Origin: Ruegeria discodermiae | GTDB lineage: Bacteria > Pseudomonadota > Alphaproteobacteria > Rhodobacterales > Rhodobacteraceae | Reading direction: 5' to 3' | Length of the DNA stretch: 64,000 nucleotides | Assembly (NCBI RefSeq): GCF_030758345.1 | Contig: NZ_JAVAMO010000006.1 | Coordinates: forward strand, 62,001-126,000 | Notes under the pieces: generated by a model | The model's input: only the letters and a program-made list of their open reading frames with translations | Told to the model about the DNA's origin: nothing | The model's database searches: none | Made by a program: the position numbers and the translations under genes | Part shown: positions 17,592-26,843 of the stretch, piece by piece | Layout: each line of letters opens with the position of its first letter | Position numbering within the stretch: position 1 is the stretch's first letter

Positions 17592-18983
17592 ATGCCTGTC
17601 GATACGGACATTGGTGATATACAAGCGCCATCGGATGATCTGGTTCTGGAGCCCGGTCAAGACCTTGTGTTGCTTGATGACAGCGGCAACGAGTTGATGC
17701 GGCTTGATGCCAATCTGGGTATCATCCGGCTTCGGCGATCGGATTTGAGCAATATCGTTCAAATTCAAGGCGGAACGGGCAACATCCTGCTTGGCGGTGC
17801 TGGATCTGACGGCGATATCTTTCTATTCGACGCATCCAATACGAGCCAGAATTTGGGTGATGCAACAATTCACCTCAACGCGGACGGGCGCTCGGTGCGC
17901 GTCGGGCAGTCGGACAATCCCGGCACCATTCGCGTCGTGGGCAACAATGAAGGGGTCCAGATCGATGGGTCCAGTGGTGCTGTCATCGCGTCGGGCCGTA
18001 CCGAAGTGCGGACGGACTCCGGTCAACTCCGCGCCCAATTGCGGGACAATGGGAATGCAACCATTGGCGGCAGCGGAGCCCGTGGCAGATTGGAACTGCG
18101 CAACGACTCCAGTGACGGAACCGTCGTGTTCAACGGTGAAGTCGGCCATGGGCGCATGGGTGGGCACGGCACGGATTCACGGCTTGAGATGCGCCGGGCA
18201 GACGGCACCGTCACCATCGTTTTGAACGGTGAGACCGGTAATGTCGGGCTGGGAGCGCCCGGCGGTGGTGAGGCCGGAGCGCTGTTTGTCAAAGATGGCT
18301 CCGGGACGGATACGTTTACGTTGAACGGATCCACGGGCGAGGCCCGTTTCGGAGGATCGGGCAATTCCGGATTGCTCGCGCTCAGGGATGATGGCGGCCA
18401 GGAGACCGTGGTGCTGAACGGAGCCACGGGAAATGTCGGCCTTGGCCGGTTCGGAACCTCCGGTGATCTTTTTGTTAAGAACGACAACGGCAACAACACG
18501 ATTCACCTCAGTGGAAACACTGGCAACATGAACCTGTCAGGGGACGTGCGCTTTACCAACAACGTCGCCGATTGCGCGGAAGAATTTGATCTGGGCGATC
18601 AGGCGCGCGAAAACGGGCCCGGCACAGTGATGGTCATAGGTGAGGGCGGAAAGCTGCATCCCTCGACTTCGGAGTATGACACCGCTGTCGCTGGCGTCGT
18701 CTCGGGGGCAGGCGGCCTGCGTCCTGGGGTTATCCTAGGGCAGGACGCAGATGCCAAAGAGGGCAGTCGGTGCCATCTGGCGGTATTGGGCCGCGTGTTC
18801 GTGAAGGCGGATTCCGCGCTTGGCAGCATCAATGTTGGCGACCTGCTCACGACCTCACCGATCGAAGGCCACGCGATGCGGGTCTCGGATCGGGCTCGGG
18901 CGACAGGGGCTGTCATCGGCAAATCGCTTGGAACGTTGTCCGAGGGGCGCGGGATGGTCCAGATCTTGATCTGCCTTCAATAA
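17592..18983 (+). CDS. Beta-solenoid-like repeat protein with C-terminal 'GVVSGAGGL' domain
   Basis: 463 residues from ATG 17592 (AAAGGATTTTGAAG upstream). Residues about 30-320 consist of imperfect repeats of roughly 25-35 residues built around phrases such as VVLNGATGNVGLG, TFTLNGSTGEARFGG and TIHLSGNTGNMNLSG. That pattern suggests a stacked beta-structure as in phage tail fibres or bacterial surface fibres. The C-terminal part (about 325-463) starts DCAEEFDLGD and contains YDTAVAGVVSGAGGLRPGV and VGDLLTTSPIEGHAMRV. I know this domain from the ends of other bacterial repeat proteins, but its function is unknown. No signal peptide is present. It is first in a three-gene operon. Confidence 0.72.
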   Translation: MPVDTDIGDIQAPSDDLVLEPGQDLVLLDDSGNELMRLDANLGIIRLRRSDLSNIVQIQGGTGNILLGGAGSDGDIFLFDASNTSQNLGDATIHLNADGRSVRVGQSDNPGTIRVVGNNEGVQIDGSSGAVIASGRTEVRTDSGQLRAQLRDNGNATIGGSGARGRLELRNDSSDGTVVFNGEVGHGRMGGHGTDSRLEMRRADGTVTIVLNGETGNVGLGAPGGGEAGALFVKDGSGTDTFTLNGSTGEARFGGSGNSGLLALRDDGGQETVVLNGATGNVGLGRFGTSGDLFVKNDNGNNTIHLSGNTGNMNLSGDVRFTNNVADCAEEFDLGDQARENGPGTVMVIGEGGKLHPSTSEYDTAVAGVVSGAGGLRPGVILGQDADAKEGSRCHLAVLGRVFVKADSALGSINVGDLLTTSPIEGHAMRVSDRARATGAVIGKSLGTLSEGRGMVQILICLQ

Positions 18984-18995
18984 AGGGGGTTCAAG

Positions 18996-19706
18996 ATGGA
19001 TGTTTCACTGAGAGACGTTTTGGCCTGCGTAGATGCGCCAACGGAGGAAGCATCCCTCCTTCGGCACCTGTTTGGCTTCCTTGATGGGCGTCCCGTCGGG
19101 CTGGGGACCGTTTCGGTCCGCGATCAGATCGAGGCGCTGCGGGGCGATCATCTGCATCTGGACATCATCTTGGTCGTGCGTGATGACTTTGCCGCCAACG
19201 ATTTGCAGGACCTTGCTTTCGGTATTCAAGGCGCGCGCGATATTCTGGGCCAGGTCGGGATCGGCATCGGGCGCGTGCGCTATCACGAGATCACCCGTGA
19301 GCAGGCGGATGGGGCCGAGGTGATCACCAGCAAGAGAGAAGCCAAGCGCCTGACACGCCGCTTTCGCGGGTCCAGCGACGATGCGATGGATGTGTTCATG
19401 GTGCCGCAATACAATGTGACCTCCGGCGGCGAGAACAAGGCGGGCATCTGTGCCGTTCCGACCTGTTTCAAGAACCACTACGTGTTCAATGGCTGCGTCA
19501 TCGGCTTCAGGCACAACGGGGGCCCGATCACAGGCCCTCAGATGCCCCGGCTTCTTGCCCATGAGCTGGGCCATGGGCTCGGGCGCATACATCGCAACAT
19601 CTCGGGGAACCTCATGGAATCAGGTGGCTCCGGCACATCCCTGACCGTCAGCCAGGGGCGCGGCATGCGCCGCGATTGCTTTATTCAGGACGGCTGCAGC
19701 TTTTAG
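18996..19706 (+). CDS. Metzincin-motif zinc metalloprotease
   Basis: 236 residues, 12 bases after the repeat protein, with GGGGG upstream. The zinc site HELGHGLGRIH (189-199) matches the metzincin signature HExxHxxGxxH exactly. A Met-turn candidate (NLMES, Met207) follows at short spacing. Several Cys residues flank the site (ICAVPTCFKNHY, NGCVIGF, DCFIQDGC) and could form disulfides. There is no signal peptide, so export would need another route, or the enzyme acts inside the cell. The N-terminal half (VRDQIEALRGDHLHLDIILV) is not recognised. Confidence 0.78.
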   Translation: MDVSLRDVLACVDAPTEEASLLRHLFGFLDGRPVGLGTVSVRDQIEALRGDHLHLDIILVVRDDFAANDLQDLAFGIQGARDILGQVGIGIGRVRYHEITREQADGAEVITSKREAKRLTRRFRGSSDDAMDVFMVPQYNVTSGGENKAGICAVPTCFKNHYVFNGCVIGFRHNGGPITGPQMPRLLAHELGHGLGRIHRNISGNLMESGGSGTSLTVSQGRGMRRDCFIQDGCSF

Positions 19707-19716
19707 GAGATGTAAC

Positions 19717-20700
19717 GTGACAATCATATTGAACCGACCGTCAGACTTCAGCGCTTCGGAATTGCGCGCCATCCTGGAGGGGCGCAGTGACCGTCTAGCG
19801 GTCGGGACGGCCCTGGCCTTGCTTGCAGGCCAGCGACATGCTGATGTCGCTTACGATCTAGCGGATGTGTTTCAGGATCAAACGCGGAATGCGTCATTGC
19901 GTGCCCAAGCGGTGCGCCTTTTTTCCGGAACCAGGCCCTCAAATCTGACCGAAATTCTTGTCCGGACTCTTGCGGACCCAGAAACAGCTGTTCTTCGCGA
20001 AACTCTACGCGCGCTCGGGCGTCTGGGCGATATCTCTGCGCGTGATGCCATCAAGCGCGCTGAACGCTGTTCCAACGGACGGGTGGAGCGTGACGCGAAA
20101 TTTGCCGTGCTCTTGTTATCTGCCCGACATCACCTGAAGGGCGCAGGCTTTGCTGGCTGGCCATGTGAAGAGCCGGTGAAGATTGATGATGATTGCGGCG
20201 AGCTTGCGATAATCCGTTCAGCGCGAAAGGTCGATGTCCGCGCAGCTTTGAGCGCGTTCGAAGACGATCCAATGGATGTTTCGTTTGTTCCCGGTGATGC
20301 GCAGATCATCGAAGGGCTGGGACTGGACTGGCAGTTTTTGCCAGTGCGCGGCATTGCGGAACAACTCTCTACAGCACCTGAGGCGCCGGTGCTGATGGGT
20401 GTGCTCGCGGAATGGGATCCCTCTGATGACAAGTGGTTTGAGGGCTATCTGCTTTTTGCGGACCCTGCCGAGGACAAAGGAACGTGGCGGCATATGGCTC
20501 TGATTGATACCGCCTCTGAAATCGTTATGAGAGGTCGGCTACAACAGCGCAGCGGGTCTTGGTATTTCGAATTCGATACGACCTCACCAACTATGTTGCA
20601 AGCCAATATGAGCGGCGAGATTTGTGACGGACGCTTGCAGCTCGTCAAGATGCTCTATCGTTCCACCCTAAAGGGACGCCGCAGGGCGGACCTCATATAA
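19717..20700 (+). CDS. HEAT-repeat protein of unknown function
   Basis: 327 residues, GTG start with AGGAGATGTAAC upstream, 10 bases after the protease stop. Residues about 10-140 carry helical HEAT/PBS-like repeats (LVRTLADPETAVLRETLRAL and GRLGDISARDAIKRAERCS). The C-terminal half (WQFLPVRGIAEQLSTAPEA ... GSWYFEFDTTSP) looks beta-rich and is not recognised. HEAT proteins are usually binding platforms. It may be an adaptor or chaperone for its two operon partners, but this is inference. Confidence 0.65.
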   Translation: MTIILNRPSDFSASELRAILEGRSDRLAVGTALALLAGQRHADVAYDLADVFQDQTRNASLRAQAVRLFSGTRPSNLTEILVRTLADPETAVLRETLRALGRLGDISARDAIKRAERCSNGRVERDAKFAVLLLSARHHLKGAGFAGWPCEEPVKIDDDCGELAIIRSARKVDVRAALSAFEDDPMDVSFVPGDAQIIEGLGLDWQFLPVRGIAEQLSTAPEAPVLMGVLAEWDPSDDKWFEGYLLFADPAEDKGTWRHMALIDTASEIVMRGRLQQRSGSWYFEFDTTSPTMLQANMSGEICDGRLQLVKMLYRSTLKGRRRADLI

Positions 20701-20816
20701 TTGGTGTTTCATGACTATGGAAAATGGATGCCAGAGCGGGAAGAACCCGGATTCCTGTTGTCGGAACGGGGCCAGCAGTTTTCGGCATATTGCTTTGCAG
20801 ATCAGCGCGTTCCGCG

Positions 20817-23800
20817 TCAGGTGATCAGAAACTCAAACTGTGCATCCGCAATATAGGAATTATCCGGTCCGACGGGGGCGGAGGTTGTAAACCATCTTCG
20901 CACGAAGTGAAGGTTCATACGCCAGTCGCCGTTTGGCAAGGCGTTGGCGCTCGTTGGCAGCAGCAGGACTTTCGACTTCTCGGCGTTTTGAATCACGCGC
21001 AGCGGTGTGGTGTGCCATTCCACGCGAGATCTGCCAAGCCACTCAATGATCCGCCCGAACCGGTCGAAACGGATGATCGCATCCGAGAGGGCGGCGCGAT
21101 CCTTTGCCGACAGTTTCGGGGGCTTGAACCGGGTGATCCTGCCGGTGGTTTCGTCTGTGACCGTCAGCGAGTTGTTTGCAAACTCCAGCCGAAACGTATC
21201 CTGGCGCTTGTGGCCAGGGGCCAGTTGCAAAGGTTCGGGTCGCTCAAACAGGCGCCGACCGAAGGTGCCCAGTCGCGGAAGTTGGGATGTTGGCAATGTC
21301 CGACTGATGGCCCGCATCCTGAACGGGCCTTGCCCGGGCAGATCGAACCGACGGGGTGGACGAATGACGGGAGGGCGCGCAAAGGGGAGACGATCGAAAA
21401 TGGTTGCGATTGAATCGCGGAGCCGACCTCCCAGATCGAAGTCGATGGGGGTGCGGATGACGACGCGGCGTTGAAGCGACAGGGATATCTCTTCCACAAA
21501 ATCCATCGGCTCCGGCGACTCGAGCAGGAGCCAGCGATCGGACCCGTTCGTTGCCACATCCAGATGCAGCCGGTCGGTTGTTTCGCGAAGCGGTTGAGCC
21601 AGAGCGGCAGCGGCTGCGTTAAACACCCGTTCGCGTTCTGCATCGTCGGCGTCAGGTGCCATCGCCGCATCTATCTCTCCGCCGAGCCTGGGCATAAGCG
21701 TGGCAAGGCTTTCTGCGCCGCTTCCAATCGCGATGGCGCCGGGCTCTCCAGCCGAAGCGATATGGTCCTCGAATGTCTCATAGGCGCTGGTTTTGAAGTC
21801 AAACCCGACCATTTCGATCCCGCGCACCACAAGCGACCGTATGGCTGCGTCGCGAGCGCCAATCTCGCAAAGACCCCCGGCCCGATCCTCACGGTCAATG
21901 CTAAGAGCCTCGCCACCGGCTCGCACCCGAATCCGGTCGGCAAATGTGTCAATCTGCAGGTTTACGGTGTCACTCAGGTTCGAAAGCGCCACCGATCCAA
22001 GAGCCGCGCCGCCGCTTGCCGGGCGAGCCTCGAGCGTGCCGGTGTCGCCCGCTCCGCGTGACAGCAGGAAGCGCAGGCCGCCGCCATCATTGCCAGAATC
22101 GACCAAAGCGGCGGCGCTGATCTGGTCGCCGGTTTCAAGATCAGCCGCAAGTTCCAGATGCAGGTAGTCCCAATCCGCTTCCCCGAAACGCGCCGTCGCC
22201 TCACCCGTTGCCCGCAGGAAACCGTCTTCGACCGCCCAGCTTCCGGTCGTTGTCAGGAACGCAGCCAGATCAGCGGTTTCGAATGGTTTTCGATCTACCA
22301 GCGGGCTTCCTTCGAGCCGCATTGAGGCTCGGTAGGTCGAGCGCGATTGCCATATTGGGCGACCGCGCGCATCGAAAGGGTCAACGCCAAGACGCGGGCG
22401 GGTTTCTTTCCAGTGTTCTTCGGGCGTACAGGTCCCGGTCCCGGCATCTGTCAGATCCCGCAGCCGAAGTTTGAGCTCATCGGTGGCGAGCGCGAAGACA
22501 GGATCCCTCAGAACGATGGCGAGGCGTGGAAGAGCGCTGGCGCGGCGTTCCAGGAACCATTCCCTGCCCTCAAAGCTGCTTTTGGCACTTTGCTGATCGG
22601 TATTGGCCTCAAATGCTGTTGCAACTGTCAGTGTGACGGGCAGGCGGTAGCCGAATTCATCTGTTCCGGGCAGTCCGGGGCCGAAGACTTTGAGGTCGGA
22701 TGACAGCACGAGATGCACGCTTTCGGATCGGTAGAGCAACCCTCGCCCACCTGCGCGCGCATCGACGACATGGGGCTGCAACTCGGTTCCCGGTTCGGAG
22801 GTCTCGTTCAATCCCGGTGGGCCGGAGGTCTGGAAGCGCACATGCTCCGTTACCGGTTTCTCGACCCATTCGGTATCAGAATGGCGCACGCCGATCTGGG
22901 TGGTGATCGCCACCTCATATTCATGCTGCGGAAGGAAGGGCGTGACGTCGCCGTCGCCCTCGCTGTCGGTACGGTCGCAGCGATCAGCGTCCGCCTCCGC
23001 TTGCGCTTTGTCGTCCCAGGTAACACACTCGACCCAATCCAGCACAAAGGCGTGGTGGATCAGGAGTTTCTCGGTTTCGTCTTCCTGGTCATCGAACGAG
23101 GGTGACAGATAGACCGACAGGGAGCGGAAAGGTTGACCCGGCGCCACCCGCAAAGTCGAGAAAGCGCTGCCGCCTGAAATGGCGTCTATGTGGTTGAAAA
23201 CCATGTCACCTTCGGCATTTCGGGCGATGATGACCAAATCAAGCTGCCGCCCTGCCGAGGTGAAATTGAGCGCGGCCTCATATAGGTCTTCTTCCGAGGT
23301 CAATGACAATACCGGTGCGGGTCCAAGGGCAAAGCTGCCCACCTGCGGGCAATCTGCTCCTGGCCGGGCTGGTGGCACCACCACATGGGCGCCACCGCGC
23401 ACGCGGATTGGCGCGAATCCATCGCGTTCGATCCAGAACAGCGCGCGGGCGACGCCAAGGGGCTCTACGCCCAGCGCATCATCGCAAAAATCAAACCGGG
23501 CCACGTCGGGTTCGCGTCGTGCGCAGCATGGGAACGCGGGGTTTTCGGTCAGGATTTCGGCGTCGGCGGCAGGGTTGGAGTAGCCGACAGAGAACGGGGT
23601 CGATCCATTCAGGATCAGTTTCTTTGACGCCGTCTTGCCGCCGGTACGGGTATCAAGATCCCAGTTCCAGCGGAACTTGCGCGTATCAGCCGCAGAGGTG
23701 ATCTGTTCGACAGTCTCCCATGCCCCGCCAGCAATCGGGCGGCGTCTGACCTCAAGTCCGGTCAGGTGATATCGCGTGGTGAGTTTGACGTCGTCATCAC

Positions 23801-26800
23801 CGGTGCTTTGTACGCCAAGATCGGGGTCGATTTCGCCGATGCCAAGGCGATCTGCGACCATGGCCGAGAACCGTATCTCCAGCTTTCCATGCAAAGGCAG
23901 CGGTGTGGCCGCCCCTTGCCAGGCCGCGCCGGAATTGGGGAGGTCGTCATGGCTGAAGAGGGCGGGCGTCTCGGAGCCCGCGAGCCCGTCGAGCCGGTTG
24001 ACCTCTGCTTTTGCGATGCCCTGCTCGGACGATCCCGTCGCTTCGAGAAGTGGGGCCGTCAGCACCCCACGCGCAGGGGGTTCGAGGCTTCCTTCGACAA
24101 CCTCGCAGGTGAATGAGACATCGGGCAGGAACCACGGCGTTTCGATCCGGAAGGTTGCGCGAAAGACGAAGAAATCCGGTGTATGGGCCAGCCAATCGGC
24201 CAGCAGTGACATCGAGATACCAAAACGCAGGAATCCGAAGAGCGTGAGCGCAAAACCCGCCTCAAGCAAAAGCCGCGCCACGAAGTCGCCGGTGCCCGAG
24301 GCCATCCAGCGCAGGATCGCCAAAAGCGACCCCCATCCCTCTAGGCGCACGACCCGGATATCTCCGAGGATTTTCAGCGAGAAGATGAAACCGACGCTAG
24401 TATGTTCGCCGTCGACCCATTCGAAACAAAACGCGGCGCGGATCTTCAGTTCAAAAATGTCGCTGAGGTCAATCTCGATCGTTGCCCCAAGCCATGTATC
24501 CTGCTTCTCGATCCGCCCAAAGGCAACGATACCGGGCTTGTTACCGAAGGTGAGTTCCCCGCCCAGCTTGATCTTCAGCTGCTCCGGGAAGTTGTCGATG
24601 AGTTCCTGCAGATCAATGTCGATCTTGATCTGCAGGACAAATGCGTCCCGCTTGAAGTCGTACTCGAAGATCCCCAATGCGAGTGGTTTCTTTGCCTTGA
24701 ACAGAAAGAACTCGACCACGATGACAAGCCCGGCGGCCTCTTCGCTGTCAAAGCCCAGCCCGAAGGCCACCAGCTTGCAATTGTCACCCACGCCCGGGAA
24801 GCCAATGCCAAACCCTGCGCCGAAAGCCCAGGCGCCGTTTTCAGGTTTCCACTGCGACAGCCCGCGGTTCTCGGCGATCGCCGTGGGTCGTGATTTCTTG
24901 AGCCAGGAATAGTATTTCAACTCGCCCGCTTCCCGGTCTTCCGACTTGAGCTTTGGCGTCAACGCGTCGGCATAAAGCGCTTCGATCTGCTGAAGTTCCA
25001 TGGGCCCCATGGGGATGGCGCCAAACAATACGACCTGAAACAAAAGATAATTCGTAGCCGGATCATCCGGCGGAATCCTGTCGCCCCAGAAGACGTCACA
25101 GGACAGGCCCCACTTGTTGCCCCCGCAATAAATGACGATCTTGCCGCCGAGGCCGTGTTCCTTGATTCTGGTTCCATCAGGCAAAAGTTCGTTGCGGAAC
25201 AGCCCGTGGATCGACACCTCGACCACGTCTTCCACCTTCAACTCGGCCCCGAAACCGTCGAGCTTGAAGCCCGGCGCGTCCGGGTTTCCCGCCAGCGGCC
25301 CGCGTAACCGCGTGAACCAGACCTTGCCTTCGAATGGCGACGTGTCCTGCCGAATGCCGCCCGAGATACTGAAATAAGTGGCGCCATGTTCCGCGACGAG
25401 ACCCATCTCGTAAATCTCAAGCGCAAATGGCCCCACGGTCAGAGACGCGCCGTTCGGGCTCACAATGTTGCCCGAAATATCGCCGCGATCCCAGCCGATA
25501 TCGGTCAGCGCAACTTCGAAAGGCTTGCCGTCTGGAGTTTCCACGTCAACGGGGCTGTCTTCGCTTTCTTCATCGGGCTTTTCGCGGATCAGGATGTCAC
25601 CAAGAACCTGAACGGCTTTGCCCGCATCGGGCTCGTCTTTGGTCAGCTCCTGCAGCGAAACGCCTGCGCGCAATCGCATGATGTCGAGTACGATCTTCCA
25701 CAGATCTAGATGGATAAGCGGGATGTCTTCCGACCCGGCAGGTGGCAGCGGCCGGGCGACGCTGACCCTGAGGACGTCGCCATCGATTAGGCCGATCTCG
25801 AACTCCCATCTGTTATCGTCATCATCTCCGAAGGCGACCGAGATTCCGGCCTCAAGGCTCAAGCCTTCGATTAGGTCTTTTTCGATATCGGGAGTGCGGA
25901 AGTAGAGTTGATTGAAGAAAAGGCTGGCGCTGTCGCCAAGCGGGATGTTGATCGGCGCGCCTTCGAAGGTCAGGTGATCTTCGAGCGATTCACCGGGGTC
26001 GATCACGCGCCTGAGCCCGATGGTTCCATGCCGTGGGATAGGCGGGAGGAAGAGCGCGGGCAGAACCACATCCTCAAGCACGAGTTCCGCATTTGGATCG
26101 ATATGCAGCGCCTCCCCCAGGCTCGCCATCGGGCTATTTTCGGCCTCCCAATCCACTTCGATCCCGCCAAATCCAAGACCCCCTCCCGCGATGGGCGGAA
26201 AGTCCCCCGCATCCATCGGGCGGACAATCCAGTCATGAACATTGAACGCGCGCCCCGGCGACGCAATGAAAGTCAGGTCGTGCACCGCCTTCATGGGAAT
26301 GCCCATCAAGCGACAGGGACCAATTGAGATCGGCAAATGTGCTTCCAGCCGCAGCGTGCCCTCGGGCTCGATCAGCAGGCGGAAATCGCGTTTGATGACA
26401 GAGCGGTCGGCGCTCTCGGTCAGGGTAATATCCTTGTCGGTCTCGCGCAGGTCTTCATCAGGATGGGCCGCAAGCAGGTCGGCGGGCAGAAGCACCTCAA
26501 GGGGAAGTTCGTCTATGTGCAGCGTGAACGCCCCGGTTGGCTGGATCGCAAAGTGGAACTTCGAGGACCAGTCGATTTCGCCCGCAAAGGCAAACCGGAT
26601 CGAAGGGAAGATGCCGCTGACAAATTCGGTTCGGGCCGGAACAGTCACCAGCTTCATTTCGCCCACCAGGCTCACCGTGCCGTCGGCGCCGATGTCAGTC
26701 GCGGCGTCGTGAATACGGACGGCGTTATCGATTTCAGCCAAGATGCCTGCGATATCGCCACTACTATCAGGCGGCCATTCGGTGTTGATGAACTCCCGCG

Positions 26801-26843
26801 GCCAGGCGCTGCCGAAACTCAGGAAAAGATCCGTGAACCTCAT
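20817..26843 (-). CDS. Giant protein of 2008 residues, function unknown
   Basis: Third gene of a - strand operon; its ATG overlaps the phospholipase D gene stop (ATGA). No signal peptide. The N-terminal 500 residues and a middle part alternate short polar and hydrophobic stretches typical of beta-rich proteins (FAFAGEIDWSSKFHFAIQP). Residues about 680-900 are glycine-rich and hydrophobic (WAFGAGFGIGFPGVG, GLVIVVEFFLFKAKK, LLLEAGFALTLFGFLRFGIS) and could contact membrane. Residues about 1535-1700 resemble a LamG/concanavalin-like jelly roll (GSWAVEDGFLRATGEATARF). I do not recognise the full-length family. The frame is uninterrupted over 6 kb and codon use looks native, so the gene is intact. 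Confidence 0.72.
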   Translation of the reverse strand: MRFTDLFLSFGSAWPREFINTEWPPDSSGDIAGILAEIDNAVRIHDAATDIGADGTVSLVGEMKLVTVPARTEFVSGIFPSIRFAFAGEIDWSSKFHFAIQPTGAFTLHIDELPLEVLLPADLLAAHPDEDLRETDKDITLTESADRSVIKRDFRLLIEPEGTLRLEAHLPISIGPCRLMGIPMKAVHDLTFIASPGRAFNVHDWIVRPMDAGDFPPIAGGGLGFGGIEVDWEAENSPMASLGEALHIDPNAELVLEDVVLPALFLPPIPRHGTIGLRRVIDPGESLEDHLTFEGAPINIPLGDSASLFFNQLYFRTPDIEKDLIEGLSLEAGISVAFGDDDDNRWEFEIGLIDGDVLRVSVARPLPPAGSEDIPLIHLDLWKIVLDIMRLRAGVSLQELTKDEPDAGKAVQVLGDILIREKPDEESEDSPVDVETPDGKPFEVALTDIGWDRGDISGNIVSPNGASLTVGPFALEIYEMGLVAEHGATYFSISGGIRQDTSPFEGKVWFTRLRGPLAGNPDAPGFKLDGFGAELKVEDVVEVSIHGLFRNELLPDGTRIKEHGLGGKIVIYCGGNKWGLSCDVFWGDRIPPDDPATNYLLFQVVLFGAIPMGPMELQQIEALYADALTPKLKSEDREAGELKYYSWLKKSRPTAIAENRGLSQWKPENGAWAFGAGFGIGFPGVGDNCKLVAFGLGFDSEEAAGLVIVVEFFLFKAKKPLALGIFEYDFKRDAFVLQIKIDIDLQELIDNFPEQLKIKLGGELTFGNKPGIVAFGRIEKQDTWLGATIEIDLSDIFELKIRAAFCFEWVDGEHTSVGFIFSLKILGDIRVVRLEGWGSLLAILRWMASGTGDFVARLLLEAGFALTLFGFLRFGISMSLLADWLAHTPDFFVFRATFRIETPWFLPDVSFTCEVVEGSLEPPARGVLTAPLLEATGSSEQGIAKAEVNRLDGLAGSETPALFSHDDLPNSGAAWQGAATPLPLHGKLEIRFSAMVADRLGIGEIDPDLGVQSTGDDDVKLTTRYHLTGLEVRRRPIAGGAWETVEQITSAADTRKFRWNWDLDTRTGGKTASKKLILNGSTPFSVGYSNPAADAEILTENPAFPCCARREPDVARFDFCDDALGVEPLGVARALFWIERDGFAPIRVRGGAHVVVPPARPGADCPQVGSFALGPAPVLSLTSEEDLYEAALNFTSAGRQLDLVIIARNAEGDMVFNHIDAISGGSAFSTLRVAPGQPFRSLSVYLSPSFDDQEDETEKLLIHHAFVLDWVECVTWDDKAQAEADADRCDRTDSEGDGDVTPFLPQHEYEVAITTQIGVRHSDTEWVEKPVTEHVRFQTSGPPGLNETSEPGTELQPHVVDARAGGRGLLYRSESVHLVLSSDLKVFGPGLPGTDEFGYRLPVTLTVATAFEANTDQQSAKSSFEGREWFLERRASALPRLAIVLRDPVFALATDELKLRLRDLTDAGTGTCTPEEHWKETRPRLGVDPFDARGRPIWQSRSTYRASMRLEGSPLVDRKPFETADLAAFLTTTGSWAVEDGFLRATGEATARFGEADWDYLHLELAADLETGDQISAAALVDSGNDGGGLRFLLSRGAGDTGTLEARPASGGAALGSVALSNLSDTVNLQIDTFADRIRVRAGGEALSIDREDRAGGLCEIGARDAAIRSLVVRGIEMVGFDFKTSAYETFEDHIASAGEPGAIAIGSGAESLATLMPRLGGEIDAAMAPDADDAERERVFNAAAAALAQPLRETTDRLHLDVATNGSDRWLLLESPEPMDFVEEISLSLQRRVVIRTPIDFDLGGRLRDSIATIFDRLPFARPPVIRPPRRFDLPGQGPFRMRAISRTLPTSQLPRLGTFGRRLFERPEPLQLAPGHKRQDTFRLEFANNSLTVTDETTGRITRFKPPKLSAKDRAALSDAIIRFDRFGRIIEWLGRSRVEWHTTPLRVIQNAEKSKVLLLPTSANALPNGDWRMNLHFVRRWFTTSAPVGPDNSYIADAQFEFLIT

